A program made the position numbers and the translations under genes. Positions 14,301 to 46,539 of a stretch of DNA of 64,000 bases are shown here, piece by piece. The notes beneath the pieces were generated by a model. It ran no database searches. It was given only the letters and a program-made list of their open reading frames with translations, and was not told where the DNA came from. How positions within the stretch are numbered: the first letter of the stretch is position 1; each line of letters starts with the position of its first letter. Source of the DNA: Cosmopolites sordidus. Its lineage: Eukaryota; Arthropoda; Insecta; Coleoptera; Curculionidae. The stretch covers positions 1-64,000 of the forward strand of contig JARFXV010000307.1 in the NCBI GenBank assembly GCA_031761425.1, written 5' to 3'.

Positions 14301-17300
14301 CAGACCAAACAGTATCAAGTGTAATTTATTTAATTTTAGAAGGTTGTGGTGTCAAGAACATTGATGCTGATCACGCAGCTTCACATTTAGGAAAATCCCA
14401 GGGAATTGTCCAACAGATAAGGTAAATATAAATTACTTCACATTTCAAAACATTGTTAATACAAATATTTCTTCAATTTATTATTATTATTATTATTCAC
14501 GTATGGGCCCTGGTGGACCACATGAAGTACAATTAGAGACGTTTGTTGTTGTTAGCCTTCCTTTGCGCCCATACTAATTTCATTCTTTCGCTATGAGCTT
14601 TTTTCCTTTCGTCAGACCAAGTTGTTCCAGTCATCCTACATTTTTCTCTCTGGCCAACCTTCCAAACGTCAACCTTGTGTCTGAAACAGCCTCTATCCTG
14701 ACTTTGTTTAATATTTGCTGATCTTAGTCTTCTTTAATTGCAGCAATCCATTTAATTATTTCTACTTTAGCTCTACTCCTATTTTCATAAAATTCGACTA
14801 TGTCTAGTTCGCCTACTCGGATTCATCCGTTTTATGTGTTCGTAAAATTTAAGTCTTCTTTTTCTCATATCACTATGTATATCTGTGTCTTGCTTGATTT
14901 CTTGGTTTTCTGGAAGTTGGTATGTTGTGCTATTTATTTGTTTGGGGCCTAGGATTTTTCTTATGATTTTCCTTTCCTTTTCAATCTCCTCGATGTCTCT
15001 CTTTCTATTCAAAATGAGTGTTTCTGCCCCATATAGATATTCTGGTTTAATAACTGTGTTGTAATGTTTCAGTTTTGTGTTTTTAGATAGGCATTTTTTG
15101 TTACAAATATTTTGTGTAAGTCCCAATGCCGTTTCCATTTTTTGACATCTACCCTTATTGGCCGCTTTTTCCAACCCATTCTCCATGATTATTTCACCCA
15201 AATATTTGAATTGAGAGACTCGTCTGATGTTACCATATTTTGTTTTTAGAAATGGTGTTCTTAGTCTGTTGCAGGTCATGTATTGTATCTTTTCAAAGGA
15301 GATTTGGAGTCCTACCTTTTCTGCTGTTTCTTTTAGGATTTCAATCTGTTTCTGTGGCGTTAATACATCATCTTGAGCCAAAATTGCTAGATCATCAGCA
15401 AACGTCAGACAATCCATTTTGATATTGGTTCTCCCCAGTTTAATGGGCTGGTCAATATTCAGGGCCGACTTTTTTTCACGCCACTCCTGTATTACTTTTT
15501 CTAGAACACAGTTAAATAAGAGTGGCGAGAGTCCATCCCCTTGTCTCACTCCAGTTTTAATTTCGAAGGGCTCTGAGATGTCACCCATGAATTTAACTTT
15601 TGAGCTTGTGTTAGTTGATGTTGCTTTAGTAATTGCCAGCGTTTTCAGATCTAGTCCTTGTTCTTTCAAGATTCGGAATAAATTCGCGGTCAATAGAATC
15701 ATATGCTTTTTGAAATCCACAAATGTACAGACTAGATTTTTGTTGTACAGTTTTTGATGTCTTAGGATCAACTTTAGATTCACTGTTCCGGGCAGGATCT
15801 GCCCGGTCGAAAACCTGCTTGATATTAACCAATTTTAGGTTCTAACTGTCCCTGTGCTCTGTCTAGTAGACATTGAGATAGAATCTTGTAACAAACTGGG
15901 AGAAGAGATATCCCTCTATAGTTGTTTACATCCGTCCTATATCCTTTCTTGTGTAGTGGATGGATTAGAGCATCTTTCCAATCTTCCGGAATCCGTTCGG
16001 TTCGCCAAACTTCTTGTAGAATTTTGGTTATTTTCCTTGATTGAGCCTGGACCAGCGGACTTCAAAAGTTCAGCAGTGATTCCATCTTCACCAGAAGCTT
16101 TGTTATTTTTAAGCCGCTTGATTTGCCTAATTACTTCATCTTCATTCGTTGGTAAGGAATCTGGGTTTGTTTGTTTAGGGTTTAGTATTGGTAATTTGTT
16201 TAAGGGCTCAGGATAGTTTAGTATTTGTTCGAAATATTTCGCAAGTTCTTTGTAATTGTCTTGGTTATTTAGAGCTAACTGTCCGTTTTCTTTTTGGAAG
16301 TAAATACTTTGCGGTTGATAGCCTGTTAATTTAGTTTTAAATGTTTTATAAAAGTTTTGGGTGTTATTTTTTTGGAAATCTTTTTCTATTTCATTAAGTT
16401 GACTGTTTTCATATTTTCTATCAGTTTGTCTAATTAGCTTCGATGTTTCTTTTCTTACTTCCAAAAAGATGTTATAGTTTATTGCTGTTTTTTGACTGTT
16501 CCAATCTTTGAATGCTTTACTTCGACTTAATACTGCTTGCTCGCAAACTTCATCTCACCACGGATGTTTTCTAGGTTTTTGTAAAGGGACCATCTTTAAG
16601 GCAGTTTTAATAGTTTTTTGTTTCAATGCTTGCCAGTTCTGTGCTGGTTGTTTATCAAACTCTTCTGTTAGGGCTGGTTTTATTTTCGTTGGGTCGAACT
16701 TTGGTATTAGCAGTCTTTTTTGAATAAGTTTTCGAGGTTTTAAGTTAAGTTTAATTTTAGTCAAGTAGTGATCCGTGTCTATGTTAAATAAATTATATTA
16801 ATTTATAATATATGAAGTAACGAGTGAAAGTAAATATATTTTTTTGTATGTCAACGATACTTACATTGACAACAATAGATTTTCATGACAGTGACATACT
16901 ACCAAAAAATATATATAGGTAATGTTTACTGTGTGATTGTTTATTGTACTGATTGTGTATTCACATATTTAAATGTTTTTAATTGTATTCTTTAGAATCG
17001 GGAACCATATTGAATTTAAATCATTAATTTAATTTGAATTTAAATAAACAATCACACAGTAAACATTACCTATATATATTTTTATGTATGTCACTGTCAT
17101 GAAAATTGTTGTCAATGTAAGTATCGTTGACATACAAAAAAAATATATTTACTTTCACTCGGTACTTCATATATTATAAATTAATATAATTTATTTTTTA
17201 GTTCAGTTTTGAAAACGGGAGGAGATTACCCTCCGAAACGTTAACGTTAAAAGTTTGTAAATTTTTTATAACATTTTTATATCTTTAAAATTTTGTTCAT

Positions 17301-18099
17301 TAGGCAAATTTATTACAAAAAAGAATCACTGAGAAATTTGTCTCCGTTTGGTTTTTTGTTTTTACCCAGTGATTCTTTCTTTAAATAAGAACAGGTATTT
17401 TTGATATTTTTTTGAGTTTTAGACAGTGGCGAAAAACCCAAATACAGGAGAAAAAATATATGAACACGCCACAATCATTCAGACATTACTTATAATTACT
17501 GTAATTTTTTGATTGTGTTATGAAATGTATTGCTGGTATTTTATTAATACACATTTTTAGTTTTTTAAATGAATCAATATTTTTTGTTCTTTTATTCATA
17601 TATACAAATACTGAGTTCGTTTAAATTGTATCATACATATTAATGTGGACAATAATGATAATGGACAATATTGATAATTTTGGAGGTGTTATAAATGTTC
17701 TAAATTTGATAACAATGAATATGTATCAGTAATTACTTATTTATATTTAGGGGGATACCACATGCGAAACAATTAAATTTTCTACCCATTCCCGAGGATA
17801 TGTTAATAAAACACAAAATTAGTCAAGAAGAAGTTCTTCGTGGTAGAGAAAGCCTAAAATTGTCCGACTGTGTCTATGAGATAGCAAGTAGAGCCCATCA
17901 ACACCTAACAAAATCCAGAAGTTTAATGGATAAAGTTCCTGTATATGGTAGGGCAGCACTATTGCCAGCAGTACCTGTTTCTGTGTATTTAGACAGATTA
18001 CAAAAAATAGATTATAACGTTTTCGATCTTAATTTACAACATAGATCTTGGAAGATATTACCAAGTTTGTATATTAATAATTTCAGAAAACGTTATTGA
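8329..18099 (+). CDS. NDUFAF6: NADH dehydrogenase complex I assembly factor 6, complete, four exons
   Basis: NDUFAF6 is a mitochondrial protein with a squalene/phytoene-synthase fold that is needed for early complex I assembly around ND1; it is not known to make prenyl products. Exons are 8329-8441, 8494-8725, 14189-14421 and 17751-18099, all with GT/AG borders and matching phases, giving 308 residues (human about 333). Exon 1 codes for a basic, Ser-rich presumed mitochondrial presequence (MSYLYKNYLILHKPVKYK). Exon 2 has CRKYDYENFICTLLL and RLKFWEEAVDKCY, exon 3 has ELEGYADQTVSSVIYL and DADHAASHLGKSQGIV, and exon 4 has GIPHAKQLNFLPIPEDML and ends RKRY. The frame is intact although introns 2 (5.5 kb) and 3 (3.3 kb) have filled with retroelements. 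It shares a promoter interval with Rpn8. The exon 1 start is inferred from phase and the presequence. Confidence 0.95.
8826..9690. other. NDUFAF6 intron 2, AT-rich, nothing recognised
   Basis: No coding or transposon match supported. A short CTGACGA plus GAAACGTGTC pair near 9488-9535 was considered as a ribozyme motif and not accepted. Confidence 0.5.
9698..10102 (-). CDS. open frame of 134 codons inside NDUFAF6 intron 2, unidentified
   Basis: The frame begins MLCRVPCDITKGQHLF and contains KRSKSPETYELFRRTLEKRL and WNRFRRHNQSKINELI. The composition is protein-like (basic, mixed, no low complexity), unlike the AT-rich surroundings, and GC content is higher than nearby intron. I recognise no family. 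It lies just upstream of a Jockey-like LINE of opposite strand and could be part of an unrecognised transposon. No start context or splice evidence supports a host gene. Confidence 0.3.
   Translation of the reverse strand: MLCRVPCDITKGQHLFDSVPTYGKWFTRDGARKRSKSPETYELFRRTLEKRLENCRVRKVFAYRMLHFGPDFQGEKLCERPGEAKSSDAFFKVLRYTFCTTRNGVLLHESIADWNRFRRHNQSKINELISLGST
10300..13280 (+). mobile_element. Jockey-like non-LTR retrotransposon, endonuclease and RT, degenerate
   Basis: Frame 10315-10983 is an APE-type endonuclease with MAIIQETHIES, IYAGDFTSHNTVW and a degraded catalytic tail. Frame 11351-12094 is the reverse transcriptase with ALGFDAIHSEFLKNCG, KSKIIAVPKPNKPM, EQAGFRPHRSCVDQVL and VVYVDLTVCMYDTVW, where the usual Asp-Lys-Ala-Phe-Asp block is altered. 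YADD is seen as GYADDLALA near 12137. Frame 12362-12694 continues the post-RT region (CAPVWLNGLNEPMRI). The 3' part is followed by AT-rich UTR and a TAAATAAATAAAT end near 13256-13268. Several frameshifts and stops make it inactive. It lies in NDUFAF6 intron 2, same strand as the gene. Confidence 0.85.
13285..13720 (-). mobile_element. tRNA-derived SINE
   Basis: The minus strand starting near 13716 reads as a tRNA-like head. A TTGGTGCGGCGGTAAGAG stretch resembles an A box, and GGTTCGATTCC (13646-13636) is a perfect B box, spaced as in a tRNA with a variable arm. It lacks a CCA-ready acceptor and is followed by a unique, GC-richer tail of about 330 bases rather than a terminator. This is the structure of a pol III SINE, not a functional tRNA. 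It abuts the 3' end of the LINE in the same intron. Confidence 0.65.
14479..16765 (-). mobile_element. RTE-type LINE, reverse transcriptase region, degenerate
   Basis: Read on the minus strand, 16464-15937 gives the region before the RT with NNKASGEDGITAELLKSAG. The frames at 15832-15626 and 15783-14785 give FQKAYDSIDREF, KTGVRQGDGLSPLLFNCVLE, LTFADDLAIL, SQFKYLGEIIMENG and a post-RT tail with YGAETLILNRKRDIEEIEKE. The FADD catalytic motif is intact but frames shift at least three times. The 3' end stops at a short (TTA)n run on the plus strand (14478-14497), a microsatellite tail typical of RTE elements. The endonuclease is missing. It lies in NDUFAF6 intron 3, antisense to the gene. Confidence 0.85.
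16786..17485 (+). mobile_element. foldback element with hammerhead-like motif
   Basis: Two nearly perfect inverted arms of about 155 bases (16786-16945 and 17044-17197) flank a 98-base AT-rich spacer. After the right arm comes a hammerhead-like hairpin block (17210-17260), then a conserved region with an inner hairpin (AAGAATCACTG / CAGTGATTCTT). It ends GTGGCGAAAAACCCAAAT, an A-rich stretch, and a tail ending CATTCAGACATTAC. Related copies are at 32502-32927 and 27325-27590. It has no coding capacity. It could be a non-autonomous element of the PLE terminal-repeat or retrozyme kind, or a foldback DNA element. Confidence 0.7.
17205..17268 (+). ncRNA. hammerhead-like ribozyme motif in foldback element
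   Basis: TTGAAAA core, C, then a GGAGG / CCTCC hairpin, then GAAACG and a self-pairing ACGTTAACGT stem III. Canonical C3 and G8 are T and A. Activity is unproven and the core is non-canonical. Confidence 0.35.
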
Positions 18100-18145
18100 A
18101 AATATTAATTAGATTTATAATAAAATGTAATAAGAACTTCCAATC

Positions 18146-18151
18146 AATAAA
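18146..18151 (+). terminator. polyadenylation signal of NDUFAF6
   Basis: AATAAA 46 bases after the stop; an earlier ATAAAA-rich stretch precedes it. Confidence 0.6.
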
Positions 18152-18179
18152 GTGTTTTTAAAGTTCATCTCATTATTAT

Positions 18180-18740
18180 ATATTTGTTCAACTATAGATT
18201 CGCGGTATATTTAAATAATTAATAAGTAAAATATTTTTATTTTTTGTTTTTGTATAAAAAATCTAAAATATTTTGATTATAATCATGAATATCTTCAAGG
18301 AAACGGTTTGATTTGGTTTCCTTTCTTAACCAATTACACTTAAATTGACAAATTATTAATAACAATGATGACCCCCCTCACAAGTCAATTTGTTGATAAG
18401 AACTAAACTTTTGTAATACATTAATTTTTTAATTAAAAAATAATGAAAACCTTTACTAAACGTTAAGTTACTAAACAGTTATATGGGGATGATGACAATG
18501 TAGGACTATAATACAAGCCATATTATCCAATTTTTGTTGGATGCATAATTCAATATACCTTGTAATTATTTTCAAAAAGATGCTTCCCCTTATACTTGTA
18601 GTAACGGATTAAGATTTTCTTTAGTGTATAATATTTGACACCCTGGGCGCTTCTTTTAAGAATACAAATTTAAAATGTTGTTTTTATACATGGTACAAAA
18701 AGAGTAACCTTGAAAGACTGTTTTTTTAGATTTAATGCAC
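18180..18740. other. AT-rich intergenic DNA, nothing recognised
   Basis: No supported coding, RNA or repeat feature. Confidence 0.5.
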
Positions 18741-18769
18741 ACCATACATTTATCTTTCTTCCCAGTTTA

Positions 18770-19480
18770 TAATATGATAATGTGCGCTCTCCAGAGGCAA
18801 ATCATTTCTTTGATACATCTATTATACTTGGGTGAAATCAGCAGGCAGGTATGTGTGTGTGTGCGTGCGTACGTGTATCACCCACCCAATGTGGGTTATC
18901 TTGAGCCCATAATCTAATATTTTGTTATGATACGATACCATTTGTCGTAAATGTGGTTTCATCTGTGTATAAAAGATTTTTTAGAAATGTAGGATCTTGT
19001 ATGTATATGCATTGTAACCATAAACAGTATTCCATGCTTCTTTCAGTGTCACCAAGTTCAAGTGTTTGAAGAAATTTTGGTTTAAAAGCTTTCCTGTTAT
19101 TTTTCTTGAAGCTTAACCAAATAGTGTTTTTCGGGATATTTAAAATTCTACTAGCGTTCCTAACGCTTGAGTGTGGTTTCTCATTAAAATAATCAAGAAC
19201 TAACTGAGTTACTCAAAATTCACGAGAACGATGCTGATTAGGAAGTTTATTAACAGTTCCGTTTTGACCAAAATATTGGTTTATCCAAGTAAATTTGTAA
19301 TTACTAATCTTATAATTTCTTTTTCTTCTAAAGAATAAATCATTATCGTAGTTTGAAATCACTATAAAACAAATTAGTTAATAATATGGTAATGTGCGCT
19401 CTCCAGAGGAAAATCATTTCTTTGATACATCCATTATACTTGGGTGAAATCAGCAGGCAGGCATGTGTGCGTGAGTTTGT
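18770..19480 (-). mobile_element. HTH transposase relic with a duplicated 95-bp end
   Basis: Minus-strand frames between 19290 and 18880 read VLDYFNEKPHSSVRNASRIL, NIPKNTIWLSFKK and TDETTFTTNGIVS, a helix-turn-helix plus first-Asp block of the Tc1/mariner-related family that carries DUF4817-like N-termini. A stop near GIVS and loss of the catalytic remainder make it dead. A segment with TGTGCGCTCTCCAGAGG and ACTTGGGTGAAATCAGCAGG is repeated directly at 18779-18851 and 19390-19462, so the relic is bracketed by a direct duplication. Confidence 0.65.
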
Positions 19481-19507
19481 GTGTATATATATTGTGTGTA
19501 TTGTGTT

Positions 19508-19511
<4 letters not shown>

Positions 19512-19592
<81 letters not shown>
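19512..19592. repeat. (TA)n microsatellite at an RTE 3' end
   Basis: About 80 bases of TA directly continuous with the 3' terminus of the minus-strand LINE. Confidence 0.9.
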
Positions 19593-19595
<3 letters not shown>

Positions 19596-22480
19596 CATCA
19601 TCATTCAGCCATTGTCGATCCACTGTAGGATAAAGGCCTCCCCAGCATACTTCCAACTCGCGCGTTCCTGAGCTTTCCTCTGCCATTCGGGTCCAATATA
19701 CTTGATGATGTCATCGATCCATAGTGTTTTGGGTCTTCTTTGTGGATGCTTATGATCCATCCCAGGATTGGTTTGGTCCATCTGTCGTCACCTCGCTATA
19801 TGGCCTGCCCACCTCCATTTCAATTCCTTCACCTTTGCAATGATGTCACATACTTTTTCGTCTGTTCTCTGATTCATGTGCAGGTCTTTCTGTCCCGCTT
19901 TGTAATGCCAAGTATACACCTTTCCATTCCCTCTCTGTGCTACCCGAAGTTTTTGAATTGATCGTGTTCAGCGCAACGATCAAAAACTTTTCTCCTCAGG
20001 TAAAGTGGTTGTTGAATTTGTTCTTAAACACCATGTCGAGCCTGCCAAATACCTACCAGCCACACTTAACGCGCCGTTTTACTTCACGGGCGATATCATC
20101 CATTAAAATCCTTTGCCCAAGATATATGTAGTGGTCCACCACCTCTAAATCGCTTCTTAAAATAGATATTCTTCTGTTTTCAGCAAATTTGTTGAACATA
20201 ACCTGATTCTTCTTCAGGTTTATTTTCAAGCCAAATGGTTCTCCCGCCCTTTGCAGCTCTTGTATGTGTTTTTGTAGTTCATCTGGGTCTTGTGACAGGA
20301 GAACGATATCATCTGCAAATCTAAGGTGACTTAAATATACACCATTTATTTTTATTCCATCCTGTTCCCAATCCAGATTACGGAATACCTCTTCAAGGCA
20401 GTCTGAGAAAAGAACAGCCATATTGAGTCACTCAGCCGTATACCACTTTCTATATTGATTTTAACTTCAAGATCATCCATGTGAACTGTCGCTGTAGCTT
20501 CATCATACATGGATCTCAGTAGGTTTACATAAGTTCTGTCTATCCCTTGGTTAAGCAATGCATCCATTATGGCTTGCTTTGATATTGAGTCAAATGCCTT
20601 TTCATAGTCAATAAAAGCCAAGTACAGTGGCATGGTGTTTTCATTGTGCCTTTCTATGGTCTGTTGGATAACCTGGATACGATCCATTGCACTGAATCCA
20701 CTTCTGAAGTTTGTTTTCTTGGTTGTGCGTCATTCAGTATTCTTCTAGATAGTGTATTGGTGAAAACTTTGTACAATACCGACAGGAGGCTTTTTATGTG
20801 GTAGTTTTTTAAATCTTCACGAGTTCCTTTTTTTATGAAAAAGAATCACTTCAGCATTTTTCAATAGGTTGAGTATTTTTTGTTCTTTGAGGCATTTTGA
20901 GTACAATTTTGCCAGTATTTTATGTAACGTTCGACCGCCAGCTTTTAACATCTCAACTGTTACACTGTCCTTTCCTGGAGCCTTTCCATTCTTCATCGCT
21001 CTATAGCATTTGTCCGTCATCCAACGGGATATCTGGCATTTGCTCTTCCGTGGGCACTGCTCTCTTTGACTCGTTCTGATCTTCATATAACTTGGAATAA
21101 AATCTTCTGATAACCTCTAACATTTCCGTACGTTTCCTGCACACTGTGCCATCCTCACGCATTAAGACATAACATTTGTGTTCTCTCATTTCTCAGCTTG
21201 TGTTTTGCTTTGGTTATCTCTTGTTTTCTTTCACTGTTTTTTGCACTAGCTGCATGTTGAACCGACGGGTTTCTTCTCGAATACGTTTTCTTATAGTTTT
21301 GTAAAGTTCAACGTACTCGACTCTGCCAAAAAGACTCCCTGCATTCCTCATTGAACGCTGTTTTTTTATTAAATCGATTGTCTCATTCTAGATTTTTGAG
21401 TGTTTGAAATCCTTATCTGCTGGTGATATTGAAGCAGCCGTTTTAAGCACATTGTCGATGATTTTTTCATACTGATTTGTTATTTTCATCTCCTCTGGGT
21501 CTTGCAACACATCAAAGCGGTTCGACAAATCAATCTCAAAATCGCTTTGTTTTACCTTTCTTCGATCTTACCATCCTTGTACGTTCTCTTCGACAATTTA
21601 TTCTAACCTTTGCTCGTAGCATTCTATGGTCACTTCCAACATTAAAACGGTTAAGGACAGTATAATTGCAAAATATGGTTTTATCATTTGACATGATGTA
21701 GTCAATTTCACTTGTGAGACCAGTTGGACTTTTCCATGTCCATTGTCTGCTGATTTTTTTCTTATAAAACGAGTTCATAATATACAGTTCTTGTCCTTCC
21801 GCAAATTCAACCAATCTGTCACCTCTATTGTCCCGCTCACCACTTCCATATGGCTTAGTTGCATTTTCACCAGTTCTTGCTTTTCCAATTCTAGCATTAA
21901 AGTCACCCATCAGAATTTTGTACCTACACTTCTCATTGCCTAGAAGCTGGGCCACATTATAAAATATCTACATTTCCTCATTACCATAGCTTATAGTTGG
22001 TACATGAGATTGGACGATTTAAAACTTTAAACTGTTTATTCAGTTAAATGATGCATTGGTATATCGATCGGATATACATAAATTTTACGACACTGTCCTC
22101 CGACACTGAATCCAATTTCACCACATCGTCCATTCTCGGTACGCCGAGTATAAAGTACGTGATCAGTGTTTCCAGTTTGATTAGCTCTTCGCCCTTCGAG
22201 TTTCACATAGCCCTATGATGTCCCAATGTATGGGCATCTCTACCTTGGGGCAGGCCTTCCCGCTGCCGTAGGTAGTTGCCCCTTGGCCTCCGGGGAATAA
22301 GGACCGTGTATGAAATTGTAAAGCCATGTTGGAGGGTTGAACCCTTCTGCCACGCTGGTCCAGTGCGGGTTGGCAGATTTTGGATAACGTTAGTCTGAGG
22401 TCTCTGCCTTGATCTGTCTGCCATGGGTTACCCTTCCAGGAGCATACACTCCAAGACAGCATTGCTCAAAGCTTCATTGA
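19593..22480 (-). mobile_element. RTE-type LINE, near full length, degenerate
   Basis: On the minus strand the endonuclease begins HWDIIGLCETRR near 22220 and continues ILMGDFNARIGKARTG and SDHRMLRAKVRIN (frame 21955-21536). The RT follows: KAPGKDSVTVEMLKAGG near 20985, then LAFIDYEKAFDSISKQA (frame 20687-20352) and RFADDIVLLSQDPDEL (frame 20421-20053). The extreme 3' end reads LYPTVDRQWLNDDD, after which an ATGATGATGAT-type run passes into (TA)n. Catalytic motifs are largely visible but at least five frameshifts or stops break the ORF. This is the most complete LINE of the window. Confidence 0.88.
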
Positions 22481-22574
22481 CCTACTGAAGCCCCTTTACC
22501 ACGTTATGGTCTGATCCACAAATATAGATATGTACAATACAAAACTAAATCATTCCGGGTGTCGATGCGTTGAT

Positions 22575-22640
22575 TCTGTGAAGAGTCACGACGTTTCGGC
22601 AAAATCTCATTTGCCATATTCAAGTGTTGTCCGCTTCGAC
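22575..22640 (-). ncRNA. hammerhead-like motif, PLE terminal-repeat scrap
   Basis: Minus strand: CAC, TTGAATA, T, a GGCAAA / TTTTGCC hairpin, GAAACGTC, GTG. The CAC and GTG flanks pair as stem I. The core deviates from CTGANGA at positions 3 and 8, without compensating pairing here. Surrounding 22490-22790 shows no coding sequence. Confidence 0.35.
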
Positions 22641-22794
22641 TGAAGAGTCCAACTCAGTTGACCGGTCAACACCAGGAATGATTTAGAAACATTATCTACC
22701 ATCCGTGAAAATATTAGATGTAGTGTGTGATATAATATATAAAGTATAGATAATATAAAGTGTGTGATATAAGATATAATATGTATTTGTATAT

Positions 22795-22811
22795 GTATAT
22801 TTATATATATA

Positions 22812-22890
<79 letters not shown>
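22795..22890. repeat. (TA)n microsatellite at a LINE 3' end
   Basis: TA tract interrupted by TTTA steps, directly adjoining the 3' end of the next minus-strand LINE. Confidence 0.9.
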
Positions 22891-44090
<21,200 letters not shown>

Positions 44091-44411
44091 CTAGAAATAA
44101 TTATAAAATATTACTAACATGACTATTGCTATTGTACAATTTGAATAACCAGAATAAAGTTATCAATATAAATATATGCATTGATTCGACATTGACGTTA
44201 TCGACATATGATTATATGATTATATGATTTATCATTACGTTTAGAAAATAATACTTGTGTATTTTTTTGCAAAAGTCATTTATTTAATAAAGAATGGCTA
44301 GAACAAATCAATTATCAAAATATGTACTCTTATTTGGGAATTCTCAAACTATAAAATAACACAGCTTTGTAACACACAGCAGAGATATTGGGGTACATGG
44401 GATACCCAGAT

Positions 44412-45279
44412 ACTCAAGAGAAGCATAAAATACCTAGGGGTGAATTAAAAGTGTTTTTCCCTTATAAATGATCACGTTGAGGGGATGAATTTGAGTGGGA
44501 GATCTTTTTTACTATCCCCACTACAGATCCCCCACCACAGTCATCTTAAGATGTGAATACTAACAAAAATATAAGCGATCATAGTCAGTCTATGGGCATA
44601 CGCCACCCAGTGCTGTTGTTGTGTCAGTGTTTTGTCAATTTTTTAAATAACGTTTTTGCACAAATAGTGTTTTTTCGATCTTGACACAGTTTGTGGTAAG
44701 TAAATCATAAATATTATATTTTCTATAATATTTTTATTGAATTTATTTATCGGTTTCTTTCATTTCCTATGTAGCTCAAAATGAACACACGTTCCCGTAC
44801 TCGCTGTGCGCCTGAAGTAAAAGCGTTATATGAAGCAGCTGATATTTTCGACGACAAAGAGAGTGAAAGCGAGGCCGAATCGGTTTTTGAAGAGCATCAT
44901 ACCTAATAATTTACCTAACTAAATAAATATATTTTTTAAAATAAAGCTAAATTATGCAATAATTATCTGAAAGCACATTAAGTCCCCTTTTAAATGCCGT
45001 TGGAAGAAAGTTTTTATCCATTAATTTCGCCTAGATATGATATTATGAATAGAACACAGCATTTTAACACTTTTTTATTTTTGCTAATTTTTTCGATGGT
45101 ATTAGGAATACTATTATTTTTTTGAACATTCTATAGATATAGTTTTTTTTCTATACTGATTGAGGTTTAAACTAAAAATTTGATAATTTAATCAAAAGAT
45201 ATTAATAATCAAAGATGGCATACCCATGTGTCGGTATGTGCTCCTGAATCGGGAAGCCGCTTAGTGCTTCTCTTGAACG
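44412..45279 (+). mobile_element. non-autonomous piggyBac element, copy 1
   Basis: Nearly collinear with the copy at 52.1 kb. The right end GTGCTTCTCTTGAACG is followed by TTAA (45280-45283); the left end CTCAAGAGAAGC has lost its TTAA. A 41-codon ORF at 44781-44906, MNTRSRTRCAPEVKALYEAA with an acidic SESEAES stretch, resembles the acidic N-terminus of piggyBac transposases and then stops. Confidence 0.8.
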
Positions 45280-45287
45280 TTAAGCTG

Positions 45288-45515
45288 GGGTTCATACCAA
45301 TAAAATTTTGCGTGTGCTGAAATTACTGGAACAATTTGTTTCAATTATCTGGTAGACATCAGATGGTTCGTGCGCGTGCTGTGCGCCAACAAAATTTGTG
45401 TGTGACTTTGTGTGTCAGAGCGTATACATTGCCACGCAGGCATACCATATACAACTCATACAGGCCGCATAACGCAAATTTGTATTGATGTGGACCAAAC
45501 TTCATCAGATACACA
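45288..45515. mobile_element. short MITE-like inverted repeat
   Basis: GGTTCATACCAATAAAATTTTGCG at the left and, inverted, GGTCCACATCAATACAAATTTGCG at the right, about 225 bases apart, next to the piggyBac right end. No coding capacity. Confidence 0.5.
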
Positions 45516-45834
45516 AAAGCCTTTTATGCGGAGATTCACCAACACACGCAGAAATGACGTTGACCGATAATATAAGAATACACTGCCAACTGTAAGGGAT
45601 ATAGTGGTTATGCTTTATTAAAATTAGCAATGCTATACTATCTTTCAAATAAAATCGTTTTGAGTAGTTTTTGGGGAATGTTTAATTTTGCGCTGAAAAA
45701 TCCAAGTTTTCCACACGGAACTGCATACCTTTGGAACAAAAAATGTATTACAATAAAAAATAATGAAAGGTTTAGAAGGACAGAGAAACCAGACATATAT
45801 TTATTCGAAGTGGCTCTGAACATAAATATAAATA

Positions 45835-46534
45835 CGAGGGTTATCCTTAAAGTAAGGTCTCCAAGGCGCTGGAGTCGCGAGGAACGCTTTAACGCAAACG
45901 AAACGATCCTGCAGCACTGGGGTGTAGCTTGGTTTCTCGCCTACAAATGCCCACCACTCCGAGCTGTCTGCGACGCTCAATCTTTGGCAGCCGTTCGCGA
46001 TGGAGCTTCCACTGACCACTACCATCAGATGTGAGTTACGTTCTGTGATTCGTTTTTTGTGTGCCAGGGACACTACGCCTATAGAAATTGATCATCACTT
46101 ATGTGAAGTGTATGAACATAAAAAATGTGCGAAAATAGCGCAGAGAGTTTAAAAATTAACGTTCAGACGTCTATGATGAATAGCTTGCCAGACGGCCATC
46201 GGTTTCGGATAAAACGATTGCAAAACTGGAGAGGGTAATGCTTGAAGATAGTTGAGATCATCTCTTTCCTGCGTTGAAGTCACACCTGGGCGGAACGAAT
46301 TTCAGGACCGACGAGGAGTTGAAAGAATAGGTCGTACGCTACCTGCTCGCCGCAGCGGGAGAGTTCCGACATGGGTATACGAAAAATGCTACACCGCATA
46401 AAAAATGCATCGATGGCAACGGAGGCCTATGTAGAAAAATAGTAGAAATGCAGGTTTTCCAGCGATGTATAATTCATTGCAAATGTGATTTTCTTTGTGA
46501 AAAAAAATTGGCCAAATTTTACGGACAACCCTTG
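45835..46534 (+). mobile_element. mariner-like deletion derivative with both ends
   Basis: TA target sites at 45833-45834 and 46535-46536 bracket ends CGAGGGTTATCCTTAAAGTAAG and, inverted, CAAGGGTTGTCCGTAAAATTTGG. Inside are an N-terminal piece (WSREERFNANETILQHWG) and a C-terminal piece (RPSVSDKTIAKLERVM, DHLFPALKSHLGGTNFRTDE). The DDE core is missing, so both termini were kept and the middle lost. Confidence 0.75.
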
Positions 46535-46539
46535 TAATA

